A DNA stretch of 64,000 nt from Ridgeia piscesae (GCA_025642075.2 JAODUO010001807.1:62001-126000); one strand, 5' to 3'. Shown: positions 37,324-49,091, counted from the stretch's first letter. Program-made: numbers and translations. Notes: a model not told the origin generated them from the sequence alone.

Positions 37324-37578
37324 CGGGCTGACATTGCTTTGGCGACACTGTGGATGACAACAAAAAGAAAGAAATTGGTGGACTTTACAGAATCATTCCT
37401 AATGTCGTACAATACGTTCTTGATTAAGAAGGCTGGTGTAGCCGCACACGTGTCAACGCTACAAGAGCTTTATGACGTTAAGGAAATGAAATTCGCTGTG
37501 CATGGTCGTTACTCCAACGGGTCAAGCATTGCATTCTCCCACAGGGAGATTCTTCAGAAGATTTACAAAAGAATGCTG
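37324..37578 (+). CDS. iGluR-like ligand-binding domain, S1-to-S2 exon lacking the channel segment (exon 2)
   Basis: 85 codons, phase 0 at both ends: acceptor CAACTCAG|CGGGCT, donor ATGCTG|GTTTGT. It reads RADIALATLWMTTKRKKLVD then FTESFLMSYNTFLIKK, matching the end of S1 (RADIAVAPLTxTxxREKVVDFTKPFM...K). It then goes directly into HVSTLQELYDVKEMKFAVHG, NGSSIAF and ILQKIYKRML, matching S2 after M3 (PIxSxxDLxxQxxIxYGxxxxGSTxxFF...xxYxKMW). The ~150-residue M1-pore-M2-M3 segment that normally lies between is absent, within one uninterrupted exon. The Arg that binds the ligand alpha-carboxylate is kept (K-R-K), but the usual P-L-T is T-L-W. The GST loop is GSS. The exon is flanked by CA repeats on both sides. 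Confidence 0.85.
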
Positions 37579-37631
37579 GTTTGTGTCGTAGCGATAAATA
37601 CGCAAGCGGACACATACATACATACATACAT

Positions 37632-37636
37632 ACAAC

Positions 37637-37674
<38 letters not shown>
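37632..37674. repeat. (CA)n microsatellite downstream of iGluR-like exon 2
   Basis: About 20 CA units, preceded by a short CATA repeat, about 55 bases after the donor at 37579. Confidence 0.95.
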
Positions 37675-37675
<1 letters not shown>

Positions 37676-37839
37676 CACAAGACACGCTCACATATACACA
37701 CATACATTCACACACACGCACATACAAACACACACACTCATTCGCGTTATTTAATTCTTGCCATTGTTAAATTTGGCGGAAATACACGTGAAAACGTTCA
37801 TTAAGTTGGAAGTATATTATTCTAGTAAAATGTATGATT

Positions 37840-38115
37840 ACACAACCATTAATAACTACTCACTTCAACGTTTCAGCCACCATCGGCTGCCTTCTTAGGG
37901 AACTGAATTGTCACTGCTCTCTAGATGGCGTGGCAAGCAGACTGTCCCACACGTGACTTAGTCTGTAGCCTCCCTCGTCTATGTTCATAGTTGGTACAGC
38001 CTTCCTAATCCTAATGGCTTCTTTTATCCAACGCGCACACTTTCGTTCCCCCCAGTCTATCACGCAGATATGTCTGTCGGCATGGTCTGTTATTCCCGAT
38101 TTGTGTTCTAAGTTT
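37840..38115 (-). pseudogene. Penelope-like element GIY-YIG end, inverted fragment
   Basis: Minus strand from about 38110 reads HPTNLEHKSGITDHADRHIC, then RWIKEAIRIRKAVPTMNIDE, then YRLSHVWDSLLATPS, then a stop. This is the C-terminal part of the GIY-YIG endonuclease domain of Penelope-like elements, and the same sequence recurs on the plus strand at 50280-50490. It lies head to head with the RT start at 38115, an arrangement seen in some PLE insertions. Only the C-terminal end of the domain is present. Confidence 0.8.
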
Positions 38116-38510
38116 GTCGGGTGTAATTTTCTTAAAAAAGAAAAGAAAATTACAACCATTTTATCAGATGACAAGACCTATAAGATACTTAAAACAAAGA
38201 TCCTACTCCCAAATATAACAGGAAGTTAGTGCCCATTATAAAGAAACTGAAAGAGGAGGACATTATCACATATGAACAGTACAAATACCTTGTACCATAC
38301 AACAGAGAATGTACCAAGAATGCATTGTACTCCCAAAATCCATAAGCCAGACACCCCTCTTAGATCGATAGTTGACTACACAGGGTGTATAAGATACAAC
38401 GTGTCGAGATCACTGCCGGACCTGTAGCACCTATTGTAGGGAAGATATCGCACAATATCCCACAATAACTCAAAGCACCTAGCTAGTGGCAAGACGTGTA
38501 ATGATTGAAC
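38116..38510 (+). pseudogene. Penelope-like element reverse transcriptase, N-terminal part
   Basis: Plus strand fragments are ITTILSDDKTYKILKTK, KKLKEEDIITYEQYKYL, PKIHKPDTPLRSIVDYTG and NNSKHLASGKT. They form the N-terminal block of PLE reverse transcriptase. The sequence breaks off near 38510, where the long inverted repeat of the Academ-like element begins, and RT sequence resumes at about 48400. Frames are broken by small indels. Confidence 0.8.
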
Positions 38511-38525
38511 AACATGAAATATTCC

Positions 38526-39640
38526 TGTTACATTTTTTAAATGGCCGCCAAATTTTATTTCGCCGTACGTTACTAACTGTTTCATCTAGAGAAATAAGTG
38601 TGGTATACGGATGTATGTTCTATGGGACTAGGATTTCAAATAAACCATTTTTAAAATTTTCCGGCTTTCATGTCCACCATTTTTAAAGATGGCGATCGTC
38701 AATACAAATGTCACAATTTTTCAAAACTACATCACATTGAGTAGTAATATTTATGACATTGGATAGCTTGGTGGATACCAATATACACCAATATACATTT
38801 GACCTTCGTTAACATTCATATATGCGCCATTTTTAAGGATGGCGTCCGGCTCAGCCATTTACTCGTATCTTAAGAAGTACCTAATCTAAAGCAAACAAAG
38901 TGATGGTGTTTAGATATGATTATTTAAATTGTATTATTTTTAACCTTTATTGATTTTCAAATATCCGCCATTTTATAATATCCCCAATTTTTTAAGATGG
39001 CGCCCTACAAAATCTTTAAAATTATTATATCCATAGCTTACGGACTACGTGGCCTTAGAGACCAAAGGTTGATGTCAAAATACCCTTTTTTAGAAGTAAT
39101 TATTGGTTGTTTACTTTTGACTTATCCGCCATTCTAAAAGACGGCCCCATCAAACACTATTATTTATGTATGTTAGAGCCTGTTATCCCTATTAGTACAG
39201 CCGATATGTGAATGAATTGTGCGTTTTATGATACAAGTGTGAAATTTGGCACAAACGTAGAACACATAAATACAAAAATATTTGGATATAGGGCCATCTC
39301 AAATTTCGCCCGGAAAGGCATTGGTGGCCATTTTCTAAGATGGCCGCCGTAAACAAATGTTCTCATATCTTAGTAACTACGTCAAGTAAAGCAGTCCTTT
39401 TGGTATTGAAACCTAGATGTTCGGGGTCAGCTATTTCATATGTATTACATTTTTAAAGATGGCGGCCGCCAATAGTAATAACCGTATATCTCATGACCTA
39501 CGCGACCCAGAGAGCTAATTTTATTATGAAATTATAGGTAACTAGACAGCCGATTCCATTATATTAACAATATTTTGTATTTGACCTTTGCCGACCTTCG
39601 TATCTGCCATTTTATACAAATGACGTCCGCTAAAACGAAT
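38526..39640 (+). repeat. Left inverted-repeat arm of copy B, made of ~150-bp palindromic units
   Basis: Units recur at about 38675, 38824, 38966, 39125, 39325, 39447 and 39604, and further unpaired ones at 39756 and 39912. Each is centred on a palindrome such as CCATTTTTAAAGATGGCG. Spacing is mostly 120-200 bases. The whole arm is mirrored at 45300-48380. Confidence 0.85.
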
Positions 39641-40303
39641 TCTGTACACACATTTACAATGCTTCAGTCAGAACCGTTACATTTGTGTCAAAATGTAAGT
39701 TTTTCAAAGTAACGATTTCAAATATGTTACACATGACTTTTCCCAATATTAATATCCGCCATTTTTAAAGATGTCGCCTTTCAAAGCCAAACTTCTTCAC
39801 ATCTTGAGAACTAAACCACCTAGAGAGATAACATTGTCTTCATGATTAAGATTTTTTGTGCTGCTACTTTAAATATGCTACTTTTGATCCTATCGGACAT
39901 TCGTATCGGTCTTTTTCAAGATGGCGACTAAAAATGGCGGTTATTTTCTATAATGGCTATCAACAAACGGTATTTACTAGCTAACCTATATTCACGAGAG
40001 GAGTATCAGAAGTCCTTCCCTCTCTTGATGTTTAGACAAGTTTACGTTAACTCCGAAACGCCTCACAGTTTTAACTCATTGTTTATTTTATTTTGCGTTC
40101 TTTGATTCCATGTTTTGTGATATGTCAACAGAAACATTTATGAGCATAAACTTATTATGTCATATGTGACAGATCAGCGTTCCTATAACACATGTGTGTA
40201 TGCCACACGATAAGTGTATACACATTGTTCATGACCAAAATGTCCTATGCAAAATGTAACAGTTACTAATTACTAGACGTCCTAATGTTTACTGTGTCGC
40301 ACA

Positions 40304-43300
40304 TTAGCTACGAGCACACAGTCCACCACAGTAGCAAGGAGCAGTGCATTGAAGTCCTGCCTTGAGTCACTTACATAGTCCCATGCATCCCTTCTTGCAA
40401 CCACAGCGCAGTACTTCTCGACAAGCTTGTGTCGCTTCAGGAAGAGTTGTCCAGCATATTTTCCAACCGCCATTTTCATTCCTGTTCCACCCCTATTCAC
40501 TTGGAGATGGAAGCTCCGGAGTCGCGATCATCGTCTGTATCCAAGAGTGGTCGGCTTGGTAAGCAGCCCGTTTTGTGTGCTGGAGAAGTGCTGCTTGTGT
40601 CGGAGAAAGACCGTCAATAGCTCTACATTTCTGTGTGAACAGCTGCTTCCTCGCTACATTGACAAATTCCTGGCTGCTAGTACGGTCGTACAGCAGGACT
40701 ACAAATCGTTCCAGTGGACCCAGCCAATTTTCTACGGTCTCCCGGGTAGCAGCCAAGGCACAGAAAGCTGGTGTGACTTCGTCATAGGCATTCCACATGT
40801 CCCATGCAGTCCGTTTAGCCCTGCCTCCAAAACATGACACCGTGTCACAACCAGTGAAGGCATGAAACATTGGCTAAGCAACACAACGATCAGGACCCAG
40901 TGCGTCGGCCATCTCGTGGGCCGGTAAATATCGAAAGTTCTTTCCAGCACCAAAGGCAATCCACAGTTCGGTGATGTTGAGGCGCTGAGCTGATGCCACT
41001 GCAAGAACAACCACGCCCGTGTCAACTGTTGGAATGGATACCTTGTTATACCCTTGTTTCACAACATCTTCCAGGTGGAGTAGGATTCGTGTGTCCGCTT
41101 CTTCATGGGTGCATGGAGCAAGGCCTGACACGTCTCGGGACTGAGTACACAGCACACCAGTGTGACATGTGCTGATGACTTGTTTGTCGGTGGCAATGGT
41201 TGATGCACTAGTCGCCAAGAACGAAAACAATTCGATTTTGTTGTCGTTAATGCGGAGAAACTCCTGCCAGTTCCCAAGAATTGTGTTGGGTGGTTCTACG
41301 CGTCGGCGGATACCTTTCCCTCTCCGTGTTCGTGTTTCGGTCTTCACGCTATCTGCGATATATTCATCCCACACAATATCTAGTCTGTTCACGTGTTGCA
41401 GTTGCGATGTGATGTACGGCAGGAACACTTGGGTCGCGTAATCGGAAAATGTCTTTGCAAAATCCGGTCGAAGCATGTTAACGATTGCAGCCCCATAAAG
41501 CAGGATGACTTGTACGACAGGAGTGAGGGAAAGGTCTTGTGTAGGAACGAGATCTTACAAACAGCCGACCAGATCAGACTTTGTTCCTGCCCGCAGTGTC
41601 CCCATTTGTGATAAAGCAGGTGGATACGCTTGATTTTCATGTTGAACGAATTGATCGAGATCACCACTCCGTATTTGCGACGCTATGTACAACCTGGAGA
41701 ACTGTGAACAGAGAACAGTCATTCTTGAGTGATGACCGCTGTAGTTGTGCTCTTGATTTCTCTCGCACCGGAGGCCGGCTGAACAGTGGTAGGTTATTTC
41801 TCTTGATTGGATCTGTAATGGGCTTTGTTTGGTTGACAAGGCGCTCGTGGACGTACGTGTCATACTGCTCTTGTCCGAGAGATTTGATCTGGCGCAATGT
41901 GTCAATCACAGCTGGATCTGCAAGGTGTCTGCTATCCAATACAAGCAAATCATTGCTGTTCTCAGCGGATGGATTTCCCATCTCTTCTATTGCATCAGTT
42001 AATGACGTGATATCTCGTCCGATTGTCATCTGTGCATGTTTCGTCTGCTCGTGATGCCAGAAATCTGTTTTCTTTCTCTTCTTGGTTGAAACCTCAAATT
42101 CTCCAATCAGACGTGCCATTTCAGGGCCAGACACCATCCAACGACGAAGTGCTGCAGGGTTCTTAGTCAGACCCACCATCACCCTTCACGGAGGCAGTAT
42201 TCTGTTCATGAGCTTGGTCAATCGCAATACCAGAGAACACGTGTGTTGTTTTCTTGATAACAAAATTCCCTTTGCTAAACTCTGCGAAAACGCCAGGATG
42301 CTTGTCGTTCAGAGTAACCATGTCACACAGATGGACAGGTATCCATCTGGCGTAATTGGTGTGACCCAAAGCGAAGAACCAAGAAACAATTTTGGTCAGT
42401 GCGTCTATGTAGAGCAGGATGTCTCCCTCTCGTATCGCTCTCACGTAGATCATCACCTCCAATTCAAACTGTAAGATAATTGACCAAAACAGGAAGAGAG
42501 GACAGGCTTCAATCCTCTGATCACACCAGTCTTCTAGTGACATCTTATTGCACCCCTCTTCCACACCATTGCAGTACTCGATGTACGCCTTCTGCTGAAG
42601 TAGATACAGACTACAAGCTGTGATCTGATGAGCTCGTCGGGTGCGTGTCACGTGAGATGCCTTCAGAAACGAATCTGCTGTCCCATGAGTGGCAAGACTG
42701 GCCTGTATGAGTGCACCTGTCCAACCGCTGCTCCTCAAAAGGTCACCAAGTGCTTTAAAATCAGCCATCTCGATGTGCAGCCCACCAAACATCACCACAA
42801 ACTGATCTTCTCCGTGATTTGCTGGCCAGCTGCATTGGATTTGTTTTGCAAGCATGTACAATGGCTGATCCACAGTGATGATCGGCACCTGACCAGGATG
42901 GAGAATATCCACTGCCTTCTTGACTACATTCATGGAATGATGAATCATGGCCCCTGACTTGGCCTGGTCATAGAACAGGGGCAGTAGAGAAGTGAGTGCC
43001 ACGGTGTCGTCTTGTGATGCGTTTGATGGTTGAGTGCTAGCAATGGTATGCAGCCCACGAGAGCCTCTCATTCCCCACGAGGGTTTCAGTTGTCACAGCC
43101 TGCTTTGTGTGCTGTATCCACCTATAAAAGTAAACTCTGGTTAGACACTGACACAGTTTACTACTGCAGTTTTACACTTGCAAGTTTCTTTGTGGGGTTT
43201 GTCATATCACAACAACCATTTTACCAACAAATTTATTTAATAATGAAGAAATAAGTTATTGCGCAGTTCACTGGATATGTTGACTATTCTGTAATACAAA

Positions 43301-44995
43301 AATACACATGGCTGTGCCTAGGTATAAAATACTTTGGTTAATGCATGGTATATAAAATGTAAACAAAGAAATTAACCACGCAACATATCAATGGTAAACA
43401 CTTGAATTAATACTGTACCTCTATTCTTTCATCATGGCTTGAGGTATGAGTTGACAATCTGACTTGTTTGGCCCCTCTAACTTTAGCATGGGTGGAGTGG
43501 CTTTATGCATTGCAACAGGAGGCACATTGGTGTACGTCTGTGGTAGATATGCTACTGTTTTCTTGGCCGCAATGCAATCTTTGGCGTGGGTAGTTGCAAC
43601 AGTCCGTTGAACTCCAACTTGTCGGCTGGATGTTGGAATAGAGATATTTCTGTTCCATGGAACGAGTCATGCGAGGTAGTTGAACTTGGATTGTGGTCGA
43701 TGTTGTCTATTGCTGCTGTCGTGAAGAGACCGCGATGTTGAGAAACCTGTCATATGACACGCTCAAGCCCAGATCATAGAGAGTGTCAACAAGCTCACGT
43801 TTGCGAGTCTTGGTATGGACCATCACACCTAGATAGATCGGCAGTGGTGTTTCCCGTTCTTGGTTGTGCTTAGTACTATAAGCAGTGACATTTTCTGCGA
43901 CGTACGGAACAGTTGAACACCAGTAACTGTGCAAGGGAGAGTGTCGGTTGAGGCACAGATGCAGAGCTTAATTGTGTTTTAATGTTTGTTCCGTTCAACA
44001 CCATGCCTACTAATACCAACAATGAAATTGGCACTGACTCTTCCTGGCATTTGGTATCAAATGAACCGCTGAATTGCTTTTTTCATTTTGAACATATCTC
44101 TCCTGACAATGTTAGCGGCCTTGGCAAGATGAACAGCGTCGTTGTCAAGATCCCTTTCACACGCCTTTCGTATTGCCGATCCAACATCTTTATTGCAAAC
44201 GAGAACCACTTCATGGCCTTGCTTGTGAGCTTCCATATCTGGAAAGTAAGCAAGTCTTCTCTCCTACACTCTTGTGGAGTGGACACGTCACGCTACACCA
44301 CTTCCCAATTGTTCAAGTCGGTTACTGTACATGTTTGCCAAGTCAGTCAGTTTAAAAACGGATACAACAAGACTGTCCATGCGGCCTTCTTCAATATATG
44401 AGATAAGTCCAGCAAATGCGATGCCATGATACTCAGAGTCTACGTCGCGTTGATCAAATGTTGCCACTTCGCGTGCATTGTTATACAAAGAGACCAGGCA
44501 TTGGATATGATATTTGGCCTCTTGTGCGATCATGTCCCCGGCACTTAATTTCGCAAGAAGGGCAGTATCCTGCAATTTGACAGCACACTGTCTGACGCGA
44601 ACATCAACCTGAAAGGTCGATGCATTGCGTAAAGTCTCTCCAACTGGAGGCATACCGCAAAAGAAACATGTTTCGGTGGAAGGAGGTGCTTCTTCTGTAG
44701 ACTGACTGGTGAACTTCTTGGAAGCAGCTGCATTGACCTCAATGCGAGATTTCTTCTTCTCTGCTCGCTCAAGTTTTGTCTTGTTGAATTGTAATCGACA
44801 AGAGTCATGTCATTTCGCTTGGTGCTGTCGGAAGGTTGCCTCAATGCCCACACCATCATCTAACTTGTAGCCAACCCCCTCTGCGTCACGTTTTGAAGAA
44901 GCAGGACTGCGAAGCACCTCCGGTGTGTCCTCCTGACACAGAACGCATTTGTTCCAGTTTGTCGTCAGCGTAGTACATTGGATTTTCCAGGCTGA
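40304..44995 (-). pseudogene. Academ-like large transposon protein, copy B (PIN-like core and CXC tail), nearly full length
   Basis: About 1460 codons if read through breaks. N-terminal Cys/His part (CVLCQEDTPEVLR, then RQHQAKWHDSCRLQF, then EAKYHIQCLVSLYN) at 44950-44490. Middle KHNQERETPLPIYLGVMVHT (about 43860). A probable intron 43418-43122 (GTACAG...TTATAG) keeps the frame. Central block IITVDQPLYML and VVMFGGLHIEMADFKALGDL (42890-42740), then ARWIPVHLCDM and EQNTASVKGDGG. PIN/FEN-like acidic motifs: EEADT (about 41100), TVDTGVVVLA (usually DTD) and FHAFTGCDTVS (about 40865). C-terminal CXC zinc domain CGCKKGC...LQCTA (40405-40304). Breaks: stops at 43421-43423, 41555-41557, 40874-40876, 40493-40495 and 40367-40369 (at a CXC Cys), and frameshifts near 42175 and 41690. 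The family is recognised from invertebrate genomes; its function as transposase is inferred. Confidence 0.7.
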
Positions 44996-45754
44996 TCCAC
45001 CACTTTATATACTTTAACCATTCAGATATTATAGCAATTACGGTCTTGTCATAACTCTACGGATTACCTGCATTACATTAAAAAGATACCTATATGTTCT
45101 ATGATTTGTACATTCCGCATTTATATCATCTAACATAATACATATTCAAAAACGAAGCGCCGTTTCCTTTCTTTTTGGTCATGTGACATCCTCGCAACCA
45201 CATGATAGCTGCTAAACCGCCTACCGATCGAGAAAAAAAACCATAATATTAATATATGCTACCACCTATCATAATTATTGAAACTAATAGGACAAAAATT
45301 AAGGCGAGACGTTGTCGTTCCAACGGCCGTCATTTTATAAAATGGTGGGTCGATGAAGGTCAAATGCAAACATATTCAAATCTCTGACATCGGCTGTCCA
45401 CATACTTATCCTGCGGCAACAACACTACCGCTCCAAGTAACGTAGTTCATGAGATATGGGAACATTAGTTTTGGCGGCCGCCATCTTAAAACATGGCGGA
45501 TTTGAATGTCGCAGAAGGTCAAATGTAACATATTTGAAATTACTGACCCAGAAATTGTATGTTTTGGTTCCAAAACATCTAGTCTACATTGCAAAAGACA
45601 GGAAATAAGTTTTTTGCGGCCATCTTTGAAAAATCTGAGATGGCCCTATATCGAAATATGTTTGTAATTATGTACTCTATGTGTGTTCCAAATTTCATGC
45701 TTGTATCATAAAACGCACAATTCGACCATATTTTGTCACATATCAGCTGGACTA

Positions 45755-47612
45755 TGAAGCTGATGTGGCAATATATATATTTGGAGGCAACGATTTAAAG
45801 ATGACTCTTAGATATTCTGTAAAACGGAAAGGGTTGGCCAATTAAAAATTTGGTTTATTGGTTTCAAAATTACCCATCCCCACCCCACCTCTTCTATCTT
45901 CCGCTGCAATTGCACGGCATTGTGAAGTACATGTTGGCTTTTATGCATGAACACTGTCTTCTACAAACTTACGCCTGTCTTCTGGAAACGTTCATAAAAC
46001 CTTTTCACTTAAAACAATCATATGATAAGCAGTAAGATGACATAGGAAATCTTGCTGTCGTGGAGTGTAACTGCAAAGTAGATGGAACAGAAAGATGGCT
46101 CAGAAACTGAGATTCTGAAGGCAACATCACTACGTTTTCCCAGGATGCTAGCTATAACACGATCTACAAAAGATGATTTTCCTTGAAAACAATAATTGGC
46201 ACTCACGAGTTTGCATACAGAAACTGGATGTTGATGGAACCAAATAAATCGAGCCATCAACAAATGACAAAATAACAGTTGCTGGAGAATATTGTGCAGG
46301 CCATAAGTGGCACAGCACCATAAGCTATTATATCAATCTATCCAATAGCAATGCTGTCTCATAGTCGATGGAATGACAGCTTTGCAGTGTGTTGTTGGCT
46401 GTCAAGAACTTCAGTAACTAAAAAGACGATGACAAATCAAGTGTCATCCAATCAAAAACTCGGGGTCATGACCTAGTGAAGGTTTTCTTTGACTTTTGAC
46501 GAATGTATCCTCACTGAAGGAATCAACACCGTGCAGAGGCAATTCCCAGGGAATACGATCCAACACAGTAGATGATATACTCCAAACAAGCACATGTCGT
46601 GCTCTTGGCTCTTCGCTGGTAACCACAATTGGGCCAGCTTCACAGCATTTCTTCCATCTTTCGAACTGTACTGACTGCACTGGCTGGATTTGCAGAAGGA
46701 GCAGAACAGTACAATGAACACATGAACAAGGATTACACAATCTTCCACGTACCCATGGTGCATGGTTGGAACATACAAGGTAAGCACATGTGCAGGCGTA
46801 TTTTTTATGACGGGATGTAGTCTTAGACCCAATCATCCCCAAATCTCTGGAGCCTGGATAGCACCAGCATGGTGGCCGATTGTTGTCAGTGCCAACCAAA
46901 GACACACCAGCTCCAGAATTTAATACTGGTTCAGTTTTGCAGCTGACGCAATGCAGCTGTGCATTAAAAAAATCTTTCTAACTTTGGTGCATGTCCATGA
47001 TCACCAAGTGTGGCTATATGACAGGTTGCATAGGGCAGTGTTGGTGGACGTCGGGGGGGGGGGTGAACAGCTCGGGAGTTCGTGGTATGGATTGCTTATT
47101 TTTAATAATTTGAATTGGCCGTTCGTTATACAGAAATCCAAATAACATCTTTAAAAACGTTGCTTGAAAACACTTACATTTTCACATCAGCTTCAAATTT
47201 CGTTGATACGTAGATCTTACGACAAAAACATATAATAGGTTCTCTGAAGGTTTGGAAATAATATCACTTAGTGGACGCTATTTTTTTTTAGCAATGGCAG
47301 ACATTTGAATGTCTTTGAAATTTAAACGTAATACAACATATCAACACTTCTAAAAACAGTTTTTGACCTTAATTTCACCTGTGAAAATGATAGATTTTGT
47401 CGGAAGCCATCTTACAAAATGGTGGATATTAAAATAAATTACTATTTGAAATTCGGTAAAGTTCAAAAGTAATGCAATTTAAATAATTTAAATACTTTTG
47501 AAACCAATAAACCATTGTTTGAATTGGCCAACTCTGTCCGTTTTTGAATATCTAAAAGCCATCTTTAAATCGTTGCCTCCAAACATTTATATTTCCACAT
47601 CAGCTTCACGGT
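45755..47612. mobile_element. Nested fold-back element inside the right arm of copy B
   Basis: Its ends are inverted repeats of each other. GAAGCTGATGTGG, TTTGGAGGCAACGATTTAAA, GTTGGCCAATT and GGTTTATTGGTTTC occur at 45760-45872 and, reversed, at 47495-47610. Further palindromic ATGG/CCAT units occur at 47150-47460. The middle (45900-47100) has open minus-strand frames, including one of 153 codons at 46905-46444 (RWKKCCEAGPIVVTSEEPRA...), whose family I do not recognise. Confidence 0.6.
46444..46905 (-). CDS. Unrecognised open frame in the nested fold-back element
   Basis: 153 codons on the minus strand starting MSLVGTDNNRPPCWCYPGSR. It is Cys-rich in the first half, and the second half reads like folded-protein sequence (VVTSEEPRARHVLVWSISST, LPLHGVDSFSEDTFVKS). 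There is no assigned domain. Overlapping frames on both strands are also open, so it may be a fragment of a gene whose other exons were lost, or chance. Confidence 0.25.
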   Translation of the reverse strand: MSLVGTDNNRPPCWCYPGSRDLGMIGSKTTSRHKKYACTCAYLVCSNHAPWVRGRLCNPCSCVHCTVLLLLQIQPVQSVQFERWKKCCEAGPIVVTSEEPRARHVLVWSISSTVLDRIPWELPLHGVDSFSEDTFVKSQRKPSLGHDPEFLIG

Positions 47613-48399
47613 TCGATGATACGTAGATCATAAGACATAGGGATAACAGGCTCTCGTAAGATACATAAATAATACTGTTTGATGGGGGCCATCTATTAGA
47701 ATGACGGATAAGTCAAAGGTATTAAAACACGTAATTAGTTTAAAAAAATTGTATTTTGATATCAACTTTTGCTCTCTAAACTACGTCGTTCTTAAGCTAT
47801 GGATATAATAATTTTATAGATTTTGTCAGGCGTCATCTTAAAAATTGGCGGATATTACAAAATGGCGGATATTTGAAAGTCAATAAAGGTCAAAAGTAAT
47901 ACAATTTAAATAATCATATCTAAAAACCTTACATCTTGCCATCATTTCGTTTGCTCTAGATTATGTAGTTCTAAAGATATAGATACATCGGTGAGCCGGA
48001 AGTCATCTTTAAAAATGGCGGATACGTGAATGTTAATGAAGATCAAATGTACATTGGTGTATATTGCAGTCCACCAAGCTATGGTGGATTGCGATATACA
48101 CTATGGTGGATTGCGATTTACTGCTCAATCTGATGTAGTTTTTGAGATATTGTGACATTTGTATTGACGATAGCCATCTTTAAAAATGGCGGATGCGGAA
48201 GCTGGAAAATTCCAAAAAAAATTGTTTATTTGAAATCCTTGTCCCATATAACATATCCACATACCACAGTTATTTCTCTTGATGAAACAGTTATTAACGT
48301 ACGGCGAAATAAAACTTGGCGGCCATTTCTAAAATGGCCGCTAAATCACAATGGGACCAAATAGAAAAATGGTAACAAGGGTTTTTAAGTTCTATATAC

Positions 48400-49091
48400 T
48401 ATTTAGATGATTTTAAAACCTGTTGCCAAGATTATACCCAAAAATATGTTTCCTTTACACTTACCGACGCACTATTACAACAACATACTTCAGGGGCACT
48501 ATTTACCAACAGAAGCTTGGCACAGCGATGGGAAGCCCAGTATCACCGGTGATAGCCAATCTATTTATGGAATGGCTGGAACAACAAACCATCGCCACAG
48601 CTCCAGTTACGTGTTAGCCCCGACTGTGGAAACGTGGAAGGACGTAATAGAGATCGTGAAGAAAGGGTGTGAACAACAATGGACAGCGCACCTAAACACC
48701 ATTGATACCAGAGGCAATATCACGTGCACACATGAAGAAGAGAGTGAGGGGTCACTGCCCTTCCTTGACACATTCATGGTCCAGAAGGAGGATGGAGCGG
48801 TCAAACTCCTTGTATATCGAAAGAAGACACACGCCGACCAGTATCTGAACTTTAATTCACATCGCCCGCTATATCAGAAACTGGGGGTTATAAAAACATT
48901 ACTAGACAGATGTAACAACATTGTCACAGACCCAGTGAACAGACGGAAAGAAGTGGAACACATCACCAAGGCTCGACAGGAGTGTGGTTACACCAAGTGG
49001 ACTATCAAGAAAAGTCAGAGAAAAGCAGCAAAACCATAGAAGACCAACTAAGTGAAAGAACAATGAGAGGTCCAGAGGAATAGTTACACTA
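48400..49091 (+). pseudogene. Penelope-like element reverse transcriptase, C-terminal part
   Basis: It resumes after the Academ-like insertion with TTTYFRGTIYQQK and GTAMGSPVSPVIANLFME, then shifts frame. It continues EIVKKGCEQQWTAHLNTIDT, HEEESEGSLPFLDTFMVQKE, VKLLVYRKKTHADQYLNFNS, LGVIKTLLDRCNN and ECGYTKWTIKK, and reaches GIVTLPYV at 49078-49091. The catalytic Y-x-D-D, expected just after TAPVTC...LWKR (about 48630), is missing through a small deletion, so this RT is dead. It is interrupted at about 49092 by a LINE. Confidence 0.88.

Larger units (their letters stand above)
45300..48380 (-). repeat. Right inverted-repeat arm of copy B with a nested insertion
   Basis: 45300-45755 mirrors about 39215-39640, and 47612-48380 mirrors 38526-39200, with the same palindromic units (for example CCATCTTTAAAAATGGCGG). 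The intervening 1.85 kb has no partner in the left arm. Confidence 0.85.
38515..48390 (-). mobile_element. Academ-like DNA transposon, copy B, with very long fold-back termini
   Basis: It splits a Penelope-like element: RT sequence ends near 38510 and resumes near 48400. Left arm 38526-39640 and right arm 45300-48380 are reverse complements, matching in order at TTTTATTTCGCCGTACGTTA, GGATTTCAAATAAAC, CAATACAAATGTCACAA, GAGCCTGTTATCCCTA and GTGCGTTTTATGATACAAG. The right arm is longer because about 1.85 kb (45755-47612) is inserted in it. The interior holds one long minus-strand gene (40304-44995). The outermost bases resemble CCTTGTTACCATTTTT, less clear on the left. Target duplication is not clear. 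Confidence 0.8.

Noticed and set aside
42082..42957. Plus-strand open frames of 109-130 codons
   Set aside because: Shadows of the minus-strand Academ-like gene of copy B.
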